From Streptomyces sp. SPB162 (GTDB lineage: Bacteria; Actinomycetota; Actinomycetes; Streptomycetales; Streptomycetaceae), in NCBI RefSeq assembly GCF_029504575.1, contig NZ_JAQFII010000002.1:186001-250000 (forward strand): 64,000 bases of DNA, in the 5' to 3' direction. Under the pieces are notes generated by a model. That model was not told the DNA's origin and made no database searches. It saw only the letters and a list, made by a program, of their open reading frames with translations. This document shows positions 26,168-34,247 of this stretch, in pieces. The position numbers and the translations under genes were made by a program. How positions within the stretch are numbered: position 1 is the stretch's first letter; each line of letters opens with the position of its first letter.

Positions 26168-26767
26168 TCAGCCACGCTCGAACAGCGTGCCGTCCTTCTC
26201 GTCGTGCAGCACTCCGGTGTTGGGACACTCCCAGACGCCCGGCTCGCCGGCGCGCTCCCGCAGCCTGACCCCGGCCCTGCCGACCCAGCCGATCCGGCGG
26301 GCCGGTACGCCCGCCACCAGAGCGAAGTCCGGCACGTCCCGGGTGACCACGGCGCCTGCCGCGACCAGCGCCCAGCGGCCGACCCGTACCGGTGCGACAC
26401 ACACCGAACGGGCGCCCAGCGAGGCGCCTTCCAGTACCTCCACCCCGACGGGCTCCCAGTCCCCGTCGCGCTTCTGCTTGCCCGTGGGGTCCACCGACCG
26501 CGGATAGAAGTCGTTGGTGAGCACGACGGCCGGGCCGACGAACACCCCGTCGCCGAGCACCGCGGGCTCGTACACCAAGGCGTGGTTCTGCAGCTTCACG
26601 TTGTCGCCGATGCGCACGCCCGGGCCGACATAGGCACCCCGGCCGATGATGCAGCTGCGGCCGAGGTGAGCCTGCTCGCGGATCTGCGCCAGATCCCAGA
26701 CCGTGGTCCCGTCCCCGAGCTCCGCGGTCTCATCGACCTGCGAAGTGGGCTGAATCCTGACTCTCAC
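26168..26767 (-). CDS. left-handed beta-helix acyltransferase (WbpD/FdtC-like)
   Basis: An N-acyltransferase of 199 residues, built almost wholly of hexapeptide repeats. ELGDGTTVWDLAQIREQAHL and VKLQNHALVYEPAVLGDGVF are typical of WbpD, which N-acetylates the 3-amino group of a UDP-diamino uronate. LTNDFYPRS is the conserved loop. A C-terminal segment (ERAGEPGVWECPNTGVLHD) may be a metal- or CoA-side tail. I choose the GTG at 26,767, preceded by TTAGGGGAC; a GTG at 26,800 lacks a site. It stands alone upstream of the main minus operon. Confidence 0.85.
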   Translation of the reverse strand: MRVRIQPTSQVDETAELGDGTTVWDLAQIREQAHLGRSCIIGRGAYVGPGVRIGDNVKLQNHALVYEPAVLGDGVFVGPAVVLTNDFYPRSVDPTGKQKRDGDWEPVGVEVLEGASLGARSVCVAPVRVGRWALVAAGAVVTRDVPDFALVAGVPARRIGWVGRAGVRLRERAGEPGVWECPNTGVLHDEKDGTLFERG

Positions 26768-26795
26768 GGCGTCGTCCCCTAACGGCGGGCGAGGG

Positions 26796-26810
26796 TGCAC
26801 AAGTTGTGCA
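26796..26810. promoter_or_regulatory. palindrome TGCACAAGTTGTGCA, candidate operator
   Basis: Seven-base arms TGCACAA/TTGTGCA flank a central G, 29 bp upstream of the acyltransferase GTG. Position and symmetry suit a repressor site. The regulator is unknown. Confidence 0.4.
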
Positions 26811-26934
26811 GGTCGAGCATAGGGGCTGTGAAGAGATCAACTACCCCGAGTCAACGGACTGTTCACGAATTCGCCTTCGGGACCGGGGCGGCGCGCTACC
26901 GCCGCCGGGGACCGCCCAGACCCCGGGAAACGCG

Positions 26935-26977
26935 AAGGCCCGCCGACCTGGGATGTTCTCCCAGGTCGACGGGCCTT
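26935..26977 (-). terminator. terminator of the isocitrate dehydrogenase gene
   Basis: An 18-bp stem with one G-U-type mismatch (26,935-26,952 with 26,960-26,977) and a 7-nt loop lies 24 bp past the icd stop. Confidence 0.8.
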
Positions 26978-27000
26978 GCCCGACGGCACCGCGACTGTGG

Positions 27001-29220
27001 TCAGCCGAGCGACGCGATGGCGTCGTTGAACGTCTTCGACGGGCGCATCACGGCCGAGGCCTTGGCGTCGTCGGGACGGTAGTAGCTGCCGATGTCGGTC
27101 GGCGAGCCCTGGACGGCGATCAGCTCGTCGACGATGGTCCGCTCCTGCTCGGCCAGCGTCGTGGCCAGCGCGGCGAACGCGTCGGCCAGCTGTGCGTCCT
27201 CGGTCTGCCGAGCCAGCTCCTGCGCCCAGTACAGCGCCAGGTAGAAGTGGCTGCCGCGGTTGTCGATGCCACCGAGCTTGCGGCTGGGCGACTTGTCCTC
27301 GTTGAGGAACGTGCCGGTCGCCCGGTCGAGGGTGTCGGCCAGGATCTGGGCGCGCGCGTTGCCCGTGCTCTGCGCGAGGTGCTCGAAGCTGACCGCGAGG
27401 GCGAGGAACTCACCCAGGCTGTCCCACCGCAGGTAGTTCTCCTTGAGCAGCTGCTGGACGTGCTTGGGGGCGGAGCCGCCGGCGCCCGTCTCGAACAGCC
27501 CGCCGCCGTTGATCAGCGGGACGACGGAGAGCATCTTGGCGCTCGTGCCGAGCTCCAGGATCGGGAAGAGGTCCGTCAGGTAGTCGCGCAGCACGTTGCC
27601 GGTGACCGAGATGGTGTCCTCGCCGCGGCGGATGCGCTCCAGGGAGAACGCGATCGCCTGCTCCGGGGCCAGGATCTCGATCTGCAGCCCGTCGGTGTCG
27701 TGCTCGGGCAGGTACGCCGTGACCTTCGCGATCAGGTTGGCGTCGTGGGCGCGGCTCTCGTCGAGCCAGAACACGGTCGGGTTGCCGGTGGCACGGGCCC
27801 GGTTGACGGCGAGCTTGACCCAGTCGCGGATCGGCACGTCCTTGGTCTGGCACATGCGGAACACATCGCCCGCGCCGACCGGCTGCTCCAGCACCGCGTT
27901 GCCCGCGGCGTCGACCACCCGGACGGTGCCGGTGGCCGGGATCTCGAAGGTCTTGTCGTGGCTGCCGTACTCCTCGGCCGCCTGCGCCATCAGGCCGACG
28001 TTCGGGACCGAGCCCATGGTCGCCGGGTCGAAGGCGCCGTGCGCGCGGCAGTCGTCGATGACGACCTGGTAGATGCCGGCGTAGCTGCTGTCGGGGATGA
28101 CGGCCAGGGTGTCGGCCTCCGAACCGTCCGGGCCCCACATGTGGCCCGACGTGCGGATCATGGCCGGCATCGACGCGTCGACGATCACGTCGCTGGGGAC
28201 GTGCAGGTTGGTGATGCCGCGGTCGGAGTCGACCATGGCCAGCTCGGGGCCCTCGGCCAGCTCGGCCTCGAAGGACGCCTTGATCGTCGCTCCCTCGGGC
28301 AGCGACTCCAGGCCCTTGAGGATGCCGCCGAGCCCGTCGTTCGGGCTCAGGCCGGCCGCGGCGAGCGCCTGGCCGTGCTCGGCGAACGTCTTGGGGAAGA
28401 AGGCCCGCACGACGTGGCCGAAGATGATCGGGTCGGAGACCTTCATCATCGTGGCCTTCAGGTGCACCGAGAACAGCACGCCCTCGGCCTTGGCCCGGGC
28501 GACCTGCGCGGTGAAGAACTCACGCAGCGCCGCGACCCGCATGACGGACGCGTCCACGACCTCGCCGGCGAGCACCGGTACCGACTCGCGCAGCACCGTG
28601 GTGCTGCCGTCGTCGCCCACCAGCTCGATGCGCAGCGTGCCGTCCTCGGCGACGACCACGGACTTCTCGGTGGAACGGAAGTCGTCGGCCGTCATGTGCG
28701 CGACGTTCGTCTTCGACTCGGCCGTCCAGGCACCCATGCGGTGCGGGTGCGCCTTGGCGTAGTTCTTGACGGACGCGGGCGCCCGGCGGTCGGAGTTGCC
28801 CTCACGCAGCACCGGGTTCACGGCGCTGCCCTTGACCTTGTCGTAGCGGGCGCGCACGTCCCGGTCCTCGTCGGTCTTCGGGTCGTCCGGGTAGTCCGGC
28901 AGCGCGTAGCCGATCTTCTGCAGCTCTGCGATGGCCGCCTTGAGCTGCGGGATCGAGGCCGAGATGTTCGGCAGCTTGACGATGTTGGCTTCGGGGGTCT
29001 TGGCGAGCCGACCGAGCTCGGCGAGCGCGTCGTCGACGCGCTGACCCTCCGCGAGACGCTCCGGGAAGCTGGCGATGATGCGGCCGCTGAGCGAGATGTC
29101 GCGGGTCTCCACGCGGACGCCCGCGGTCGAGGCATAGGCCTGGATCACCGGCAGGAGCGAATACGTCGCCAAGGCCGGGGCCTCGTCAGTGTGCGTATAG
29201 ATGATGGTCGAGTCAGTCAC
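27001..29220 (-). CDS. icd: NADP-dependent isocitrate dehydrogenase, monomeric type
   Basis: A monomeric (IDH-II) enzyme of 739 residues, the family's usual length, making 2-oxoglutarate, CO2 and NADPH in the TCA cycle. It opens IIYTHTDEAPALATYSLLPV. NPVLREGNSDRRAP binds substrate (the Ser/Arg region of the monomeric class). AHPHRMGAW and KDVPIRDWVKLAVNRARATG are further hallmarks, and ENYLRWDSLGEFLAL lies near the C-terminus. The start is GTG at 29,220 with GCGGAG seven bases upstream. It is a single-gene unit with a strong terminator. A palindromic motif at 29,247-29,260 lies in its promoter region. Confidence 0.97.
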   Translation of the reverse strand: MTDSTIIYTHTDEAPALATYSLLPVIQAYASTAGVRVETRDISLSGRIIASFPERLAEGQRVDDALAELGRLAKTPEANIVKLPNISASIPQLKAAIAELQKIGYALPDYPDDPKTDEDRDVRARYDKVKGSAVNPVLREGNSDRRAPASVKNYAKAHPHRMGAWTAESKTNVAHMTADDFRSTEKSVVVAEDGTLRIELVGDDGSTTVLRESVPVLAGEVVDASVMRVAALREFFTAQVARAKAEGVLFSVHLKATMMKVSDPIIFGHVVRAFFPKTFAEHGQALAAAGLSPNDGLGGILKGLESLPEGATIKASFEAELAEGPELAMVDSDRGITNLHVPSDVIVDASMPAMIRTSGHMWGPDGSEADTLAVIPDSSYAGIYQVVIDDCRAHGAFDPATMGSVPNVGLMAQAAEEYGSHDKTFEIPATGTVRVVDAAGNAVLEQPVGAGDVFRMCQTKDVPIRDWVKLAVNRARATGNPTVFWLDESRAHDANLIAKVTAYLPEHDTDGLQIEILAPEQAIAFSLERIRRGEDTISVTGNVLRDYLTDLFPILELGTSAKMLSVVPLINGGGLFETGAGGSAPKHVQQLLKENYLRWDSLGEFLALAVSFEHLAQSTGNARAQILADTLDRATGTFLNEDKSPSRKLGGIDNRGSHFYLALYWAQELARQTEDAQLADAFAALATTLAEQERTIVDELIAVQGSPTDIGSYYRPDDAKASAVMRPSKTFNDAIASLG

Positions 29221-29560
29221 CAGTACTCCGCTTCACGTGGACAACGTCTCGACATCAAGATATCTCGTGACCGCCGATGCCCGAAACCGACCCCCGGCTC
29301 GGGCCGCGGCACACCGGCCCCGGCGCCTTCGGCGGACGGGTCCCGTTGTCGCCGACGGGCGGGTCCCGGCGCGGCCCGGGAGCGGGGCCATGGTTGGCCG
29401 AAAAGGCTCACTTGCCGCAGGGATCGCTCCCCCGGGACACTCACACCGGCACTCTTGCGGCATCCGTCATCCGAACCGGAAGTCCCGGCGGTGTCTTCCG
29501 GCGTTTGAGTTGTCATGGACCTGTCGTTGCGTGCCTTCCCCCCATACGAGAGGAAGACCG
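29221..29560. promoter_or_regulatory. 340-bp divergent promoter region (icd / trypsin)
   Basis: There is no gene here. TCTCGACATCAAGA (29,247-29,260) is a near-perfect inverted repeat (read from the icd side as TCTTGA-TG-TCGAGA) 27-40 bp upstream of the icd start, a plausible operator overlapping its promoter. The right part should hold the protease promoter and leader; I cannot assign boxes there. Confidence 0.5.
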
Positions 29561-30382
29561 TTGAAGAACTTCCTGAAGCCGCTCAGCCACGGGCCCCTGG
29601 GCCTGCGGCCACTCAAAAAGTACGCGGCCCTCGGCGCGATCACCCTCGCCGTCTTCAGCCTCCAGCCCCTCGACGCCCACGCGGCCACTCCCACCCCGCG
29701 TCCCGGGCCGTCCGTCGTCGGCGGCACCCGCGCCGCGCAGGGCGAGTTCCCCTGGATGGTCCGGCTCTCCATGGGCTGCGGCGGCGCGCTGTACACCCAG
29801 CAGATCGTCCTGACCGCCGCACACTGCGTGAACGGCAGCGGCGCGAACACCTCCATCACCGCGACGGCCGGCGTCGTCGACCTCCAGAGCGCCGGCGCCA
29901 TCAAGGTCAAGTCCACCCGGGTGCTGCAGGCACCGGGCTACAACGGCAGCGGGAAGGACTGGGCGCTGATCAAACTCGCCAAGCCCGTCAACCTCCCGAC
30001 CCTGCCCATCGCCGGCACCACCGCGTACAACTCCGGCACCTTCGACATCACCGGCTGGGGCGCCAGGAGCGAGGGCGGCGGCCAGCAGCGCTACCTGTAC
30101 AAGGCCAAGGTGCCCTTCGTCAGCGACGCGTCCTGCAGCAGCTCCTACGGCGGCGACCTGATACCCGGCGAGGAGATCTGCGCCGGACTCCCCCAGGGCG
30201 GCGTCGACACCTGCCAGGGCGACTCCGGCGGTCCGATGTTCCGCAAGGACAACAACAACCAGTGGATCCAGGTCGGCATCGTCAGCTGGGGCGAGGGCTG
30301 CGCACGCCCCGGCTACCCCGGCGTCTACACCGAGGTGAGCACCTTCGCCTCCGCCATCCAGAGCGCCGCCGCCGGCCTCTGA
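29561..30382 (+). CDS. secreted trypsin-like serine protease (S1 family)
   Basis: An exported protease of 273 residues, close to Streptomyces trypsin. The signal peptide contains KKYAALGAITLAVFSLQPL and ends DAHAA. A short propeptide (TPTPRPGPS) precedes the mature N-terminus VVGGTRA, which should form the activating salt bridge. The catalytic triad is His88 (LTAAHC), Asp133 (KDWALIKL) and Ser222 (GDSGGP). Asp216, six residues before the serine, gives trypsin-type Lys/Arg specificity. The TTG at 29,561 follows GAGGAAG at good spacing. It is monocistronic with its own terminator. Confidence 0.93.
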   Translation: MKNFLKPLSHGPLGLRPLKKYAALGAITLAVFSLQPLDAHAATPTPRPGPSVVGGTRAAQGEFPWMVRLSMGCGGALYTQQIVLTAAHCVNGSGANTSITATAGVVDLQSAGAIKVKSTRVLQAPGYNGSGKDWALIKLAKPVNLPTLPIAGTTAYNSGTFDITGWGARSEGGGQQRYLYKAKVPFVSDASCSSSYGGDLIPGEEICAGLPQGGVDTCQGDSGGPMFRKDNNNQWIQVGIVSWGEGCARPGYPGVYTEVSTFASAIQSAAAGL

Positions 30383-30406
30383 CCGAAGCCCCCCACGGGT
30401 GGCCCC

Positions 30407-30436
30407 GCCGCCCGCGCGACACCCCGCGCGGGCGGC
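30407..30436 (+). terminator. terminator of the trypsin gene
   Basis: A perfect 12-bp stem (30,407-30,418 with 30,425-30,436) and an ACACCC loop lie 24 bp past the stop. Confidence 0.75.
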
Positions 30437-30521
30437 GCCCGGGTCGCCCTCACACGGCCGGCGGAGCCCGCGGGCCCTGCCGCAACCGACCGATCGGACC
30501 ACGCCGGGGCAGACTGGGAAC

Positions 30522-31388
30522 ATGCCCGAACTGCCGGAGGTCGAGTCCCTCACCCACTACCTGGCCGACCACCTCGTCGGCCGGACCGTCGCGCGGGTGT
30601 ATCCGCTGGCCGTCAACGCGCTCAAGACCTACGACCCGCCGCCGGGCGCGCTCGAGGGCCGCGGCTTCGACGGCGTGACCCGGCACGGGAAGTTCCTCGA
30701 CCTCCGGGCCGGGGACCTGCACCTGGTCATCCACCTCGCCCGCGCCGGCTGGGTGCGCTGGACCGACGCCCTGCCGGAGGCGCCGCCGCGCCCCGGCAAG
30801 GGCCCGCTCGCGCTGCGGGTGCGGCTCACCGAACCCGACGGCGCCGGCTTCGACGTCACCGAGGCCGGCACCAAGAAGCACCTCGCGGTCTACGTCGTAC
30901 GCAATCCGCAGGACGTGCCCGGCATCGCCCGACTCGGGCCCGACCCGCTCTCTGCGGCCTTCACCCCCGAGGCCTTCACCCGACTGCTGGAGGGCGACCG
31001 CCGCCAGATCAAGGGCCTCCTGCGCGACCAGGGCACGATCGCGGGCATCGGCAACGCCTACTCCGACGAGATCCTGCACACCGCCAGGATGTCCCCGTTC
31101 AAACCGGCGGCCAACCTCTCCGAGGACGAGGTGGGCCGCCTCTACGCGGCGATCGGCTCCACCCTCTCCGACGCCATCAAGCGGTCCGACGGGCTCGACC
31201 TGCGCAATCTCAAGGCCGAGAAGAAGAGCGGCCTGCGGGTCCACGGGCGCACGGGCGAGGCCTGCCCGGTCTGCGGCGACACCATCCGCGAAGTGTCCTT
31301 CAGCGACTCCGCCCTGCAGTACTGCCCCACCTGCCAGACCGGTGGCAAGCCCCTGGCCGACCGGCGGATGTCCCGGCTGCTGAAATAG
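30522..31388 (+). CDS. Fpg/Nei-family DNA glycosylase/AP lyase
   Basis: A base-excision repair enzyme of 288 residues. After Met removal the catalytic N-terminal Pro and Glu are exposed (PELPEVE). HGKFLDLR carries the conserved Lys. IKGLLRDQGTIAGIGNAYSD is the helix-two-turn-helix. The C-terminal zinc finger has CPVCG and CPTCQ spaced for a Cys4 site, followed by KPLADRRMSRLLK. The ATG at 30,522 is unambiguous from the required N-terminal Pro. Oxidised pyrimidine versus purine preference cannot be decided by eye. Confidence 0.92.
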   Translation: MPELPEVESLTHYLADHLVGRTVARVYPLAVNALKTYDPPPGALEGRGFDGVTRHGKFLDLRAGDLHLVIHLARAGWVRWTDALPEAPPRPGKGPLALRVRLTEPDGAGFDVTEAGTKKHLAVYVVRNPQDVPGIARLGPDPLSAAFTPEAFTRLLEGDRRQIKGLLRDQGTIAGIGNAYSDEILHTARMSPFKPAANLSEDEVGRLYAAIGSTLSDAIKRSDGLDLRNLKAEKKSGLRVHGRTGEACPVCGDTIREVSFSDSALQYCPTCQTGGKPLADRRMSRLLK

Positions 31389-31397
31389 GCCCCCGCC

Positions 31398-31429
31398 GGC
31401 CGGCGCCGTCACCCTCGACGGCGCCGGCC
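31398..31429. terminator. bidirectional terminator between the glycosylase and kdpC
   Basis: A perfect 13-bp stem (31,398-31,410 with 31,417-31,429) and a 6-nt loop lie between two convergent genes. Confidence 0.8.
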
Positions 31430-31447
31430 GCACCCGCCGTGACGCCA

Positions 31448-32113
31448 TCAGCGCGCCGACAGCGCCTTGAGGGCGATGTTGAGCCGCAGCACGTTCACCC
31501 CGGGCTCACCGATGAAGCCCAGGATCCGGCCGTCGGTGTTCTCCCGCACCAGCTTCTCGACCTGCCCGGTGTCGAGGTGGTTGCGCGCGGCGACCCGGTG
31601 AACCTGGAGCCTGGCGTACGCGGGCGAGATCTGCGGGTCCAGACCCGAGCCGGAGGAGGTGACCGCGTCGGGCGGCACGTCCGAGGGCCTGACCGTGAAG
31701 TCCGCCGTGGAGTTGTCCTTGACGACGGCGGCCTTCGCCTCCGTCACCCACTTGATCAGATCCGCGTTGTCGCCGGAGCGGTTGGTGGCCCCGGACAGGA
31801 TGAGCGAGTACCGGGTGTTGACGGAGTTGGTGCCCAGCCCGTTGGACGGCCGCGGCTGGAACCACCGCAGATCAGGTGCGGGAGTCTGCTCGCCGTTGGC
31901 CAACGGCAGGTGGTAGGTCTGCCCGATGAGGCTGGAGCCGACGACCTTGCCGCCGGAGGTGATCTCCGAACCGTTGGCCTTGCCGCGGAACAGGGCCTGC
32001 GCCACGCCGGTGATCAGGAGCGGGTAGAGCACCCCGCAGACCAGGGTCAGGACGAGCAGCGCGCGCACCCCGGCCCCGAACAACCGCACGGTGTTTCCAA
32101 GAGAGTTGTTCAT
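31448..32113 (-). CDS. kdpC: potassium-transporting ATPase subunit C
   Basis: The KdpC subunit of the high-affinity K+ pump, 221 residues, with one N-terminal transmembrane helix (RALLVLTLVCGVLYPLLITG). The extracytoplasmic domain follows, with RPSNGLGTNS and SGSGLDPQISPAYARLQVHR. It stabilises the KdpA-KdpB complex. The ATG at 32,113 lies 4 bp after the kdpB stop; a longer frame to 32,155 would overlap kdpB. It is last in the operon. Confidence 0.95.
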   Translation of the reverse strand: MNNSLGNTVRLFGAGVRALLVLTLVCGVLYPLLITGVAQALFRGKANGSEITSGGKVVGSSLIGQTYHLPLANGEQTPAPDLRWFQPRPSNGLGTNSVNTRYSLILSGATNRSGDNADLIKWVTEAKAAVVKDNSTADFTVRPSDVPPDAVTSSGSGLDPQISPAYARLQVHRVAARNHLDTGQVEKLVRENTDGRILGFIGEPGVNVLRLNIALKALSAR

Positions 32114-32117
32114 GACG

Positions 32118-34247
32118 TCACCCGATGCCAGGGATGCAGGAGAGGAGCAGGTCAATGATCTTGATGCCGAGGAACGGGGCGATCAGGCCGCCCAGTCCGT
32201 AGACGGCCAGGTTGCGGCGGAGCATCCGATCCGCGCCCATCGGGCGGTACCGCACACCCCGCAGGGCCAGCGGCACCAGCGCGATGATGATCAGCGCGTT
32301 GAAGACGACGGCGGACAGGATCGCGGAGTGCGGGCTGTGCAGTCCCATGATGTTGAGCTTGTCCAGGCCCGGGTACGCGGCCGTGAACATGGCGGGGATG
32401 ATCGCGAAGTACTTCGCGACGTCGTTGGCGATGGAGAACGTCGTCAGCGCGCCCCGCGTGATCAGCAGCTGCTTGCCGATCTCCACGATCTCGATCAGCT
32501 TGGTGGGGTCGGAGTCCAGGTCCACCATGTTCCCGGCCTCCTTGGCGGCCGAGGTGCCCGTGTTCATCGCCACGCCCACGTCCGCCTGCGCCAGGGCGGG
32601 GGCGTCGTTGGTGCCGTCACCGGTCATCGCGACGAGTTTGCCGCCCGCCTGCTCCCGCTTGATCAGCGCCATCTTCTCCTCGGGAGTGGCCTCCGCGAGG
32701 AAGTCGTCGACGCCCGCCTCCTCGGCGATCGCCTGGGCCGTCAGCGGGTTGTCACCCGTGATCATGATGGTTCTGATGCCCATCCGGCGCAGCTCGTCGA
32801 ACCGCTCCCGCATGCCCTCCTTGACGACGTCCTTGAGGTGGACCGCCCCCAGCACCCGGGCACCCGAGGCGTCCTCGACGGCCACCAGCAGCGGTGTGCC
32901 GCCGGCCTGCGAGATCGTGTCGGTGAGCGTGCGGGCGTCCGGGGCGACGACGCCGCCGCGCCCGGTGACCCAGGCGATGACCGAACCGGCCGCGCCCTTG
33001 CGGACTTTGCGGCCGTCCACGTCCACCCCCGACATCCGGGTCTGGGCGGTGAACGCGACCCACGCGGCGCCCTGGAGCTCGCCCTGCCGCCGCTCGCGCA
33101 GCCCGTACCCCTCCTTCGCCAGGACGACGATGGAACGCCCCTCCGGCGTCTCGTCGGACAGTGAGGACAGCTGCGCCGCGTCCGCCAGCTCGGCCTCCGA
33201 GGTGCCCTGGACGGGTGTGAACCGCACCGCCCGGCGGTTGCCCAGGGTGATGGTGCCGGTCTTGTCGAGCAGCAGGGTGGAGACGTCACCGGCCGCCTCG
33301 ACGGCCCGCCCCGACATCGCCAGCACATTGCGCTGCACCAACCGGTCCATGCCCGCGATGCCGATGGCCGACAGCAGCGCCCCGATGGTCGTCGGTATGA
33401 GACAGACCAGCAGCGCGACCAACACGATCATCGACTGCCGCTGACCGGCGTAGACCGCGAACGGCTGGAGCGTGACGACGGCCAACAGGAAGACGACGGT
33501 GAGCGAGGCGAGCAGGATGTTCAGCGCGATCTCGTTCGGCGTCCGCTGGCGTGCGGCGCCCTCGACCAGGGCGATCATCCGGTCGATGAACGTCTCACCG
33601 GGTTTCGTCGTGATCTTGATGACGACGCGGTCGGAGAGCACCTTCGTCCCACCCGTCACCGCGCAACGGTCACCACCCGACTCCCTGATAACCGGGGCCG
33701 ACTCGCCGGTGATGGCCGACTCGTCGACGCTCGCGACCCCCTCGACGACGTCCCCGTCGCCGGGGATGACCTCACCGGCCTCGCAGACCACCAGGTCACC
33801 GACGCGCAGTTCGGCCCCGGGCACGCACTCCTCGCGGCCGGCGGTCAACCGCCGCGCGACGGTGTCGGTCTTGGCCCTGCGCAGGGTGTCGGCCTGCGCC
33901 TTGCCGCGGCCCTCCGCCACCGCCTCCGCCAGGTTGGCGAAGAGCGTGGTGAGCCAGAGCCAGCCCGCGACGGCCCAGCCGAACCAGTCGCCCGGAGCGG
34001 TCAACGCGAAACCCGTGCTCAGCACGGAGCCGACCTCGACCACGAACATCACCGGCGACGTGACCATCACCCGCGGATCGAGTTTGCGCACCGCGTCCGG
34101 AAGGGACCGGAGCAGCTGCCGGGGGTCGAACAGGCCCCCGCCGACGCGGGCCCCGTCGCCCTCGTGGCCTGTGGGCACGTCCTGGTGCGGAGCGCGGTTG
34201 GCAGTGAGCGTGGACATCGGGTCCTCTTGCTTCCAGCGAGTGGTCAT
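32118..34247 (-). CDS. kdpB: potassium-transporting P-type ATPase subunit B
   Basis: The catalytic P-type ATPase subunit, about 709 residues. The phosphorylated Asp is in LLLDKTGTITLG. ITGESAPVIRESGG is the actuator TGES loop, and MTGDGTNDAPALAQADVG is the hinge. Seven transmembrane helices are expected. The ATG at 34,247 overlaps the kdpA stop (ATGA); a second in-frame ATG at 34,217 follows AGAGGAC and could be the main start. It couples ATP hydrolysis to K+ import through KdpA. Confidence 0.96.
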   Translation of the reverse strand: MTTRWKQEDPMSTLTANRAPHQDVPTGHEGDGARVGGGLFDPRQLLRSLPDAVRKLDPRVMVTSPVMFVVEVGSVLSTGFALTAPGDWFGWAVAGWLWLTTLFANLAEAVAEGRGKAQADTLRRAKTDTVARRLTAGREECVPGAELRVGDLVVCEAGEVIPGDGDVVEGVASVDESAITGESAPVIRESGGDRCAVTGGTKVLSDRVVIKITTKPGETFIDRMIALVEGAARQRTPNEIALNILLASLTVVFLLAVVTLQPFAVYAGQRQSMIVLVALLVCLIPTTIGALLSAIGIAGMDRLVQRNVLAMSGRAVEAAGDVSTLLLDKTGTITLGNRRAVRFTPVQGTSEAELADAAQLSSLSDETPEGRSIVVLAKEGYGLRERRQGELQGAAWVAFTAQTRMSGVDVDGRKVRKGAAGSVIAWVTGRGGVVAPDARTLTDTISQAGGTPLLVAVEDASGARVLGAVHLKDVVKEGMRERFDELRRMGIRTIMITGDNPLTAQAIAEEAGVDDFLAEATPEEKMALIKREQAGGKLVAMTGDGTNDAPALAQADVGVAMNTGTSAAKEAGNMVDLDSDPTKLIEIVEIGKQLLITRGALTTFSIANDVAKYFAIIPAMFTAAYPGLDKLNIMGLHSPHSAILSAVVFNALIIIALVPLALRGVRYRPMGADRMLRRNLAVYGLGGLIAPFLGIKIIDLLLSCIPGIG

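Noticed and set aside
26806..29508. 900-codon frame antisense to icd
   Set aside because: Same reason: no motifs, and icd is beyond doubt.
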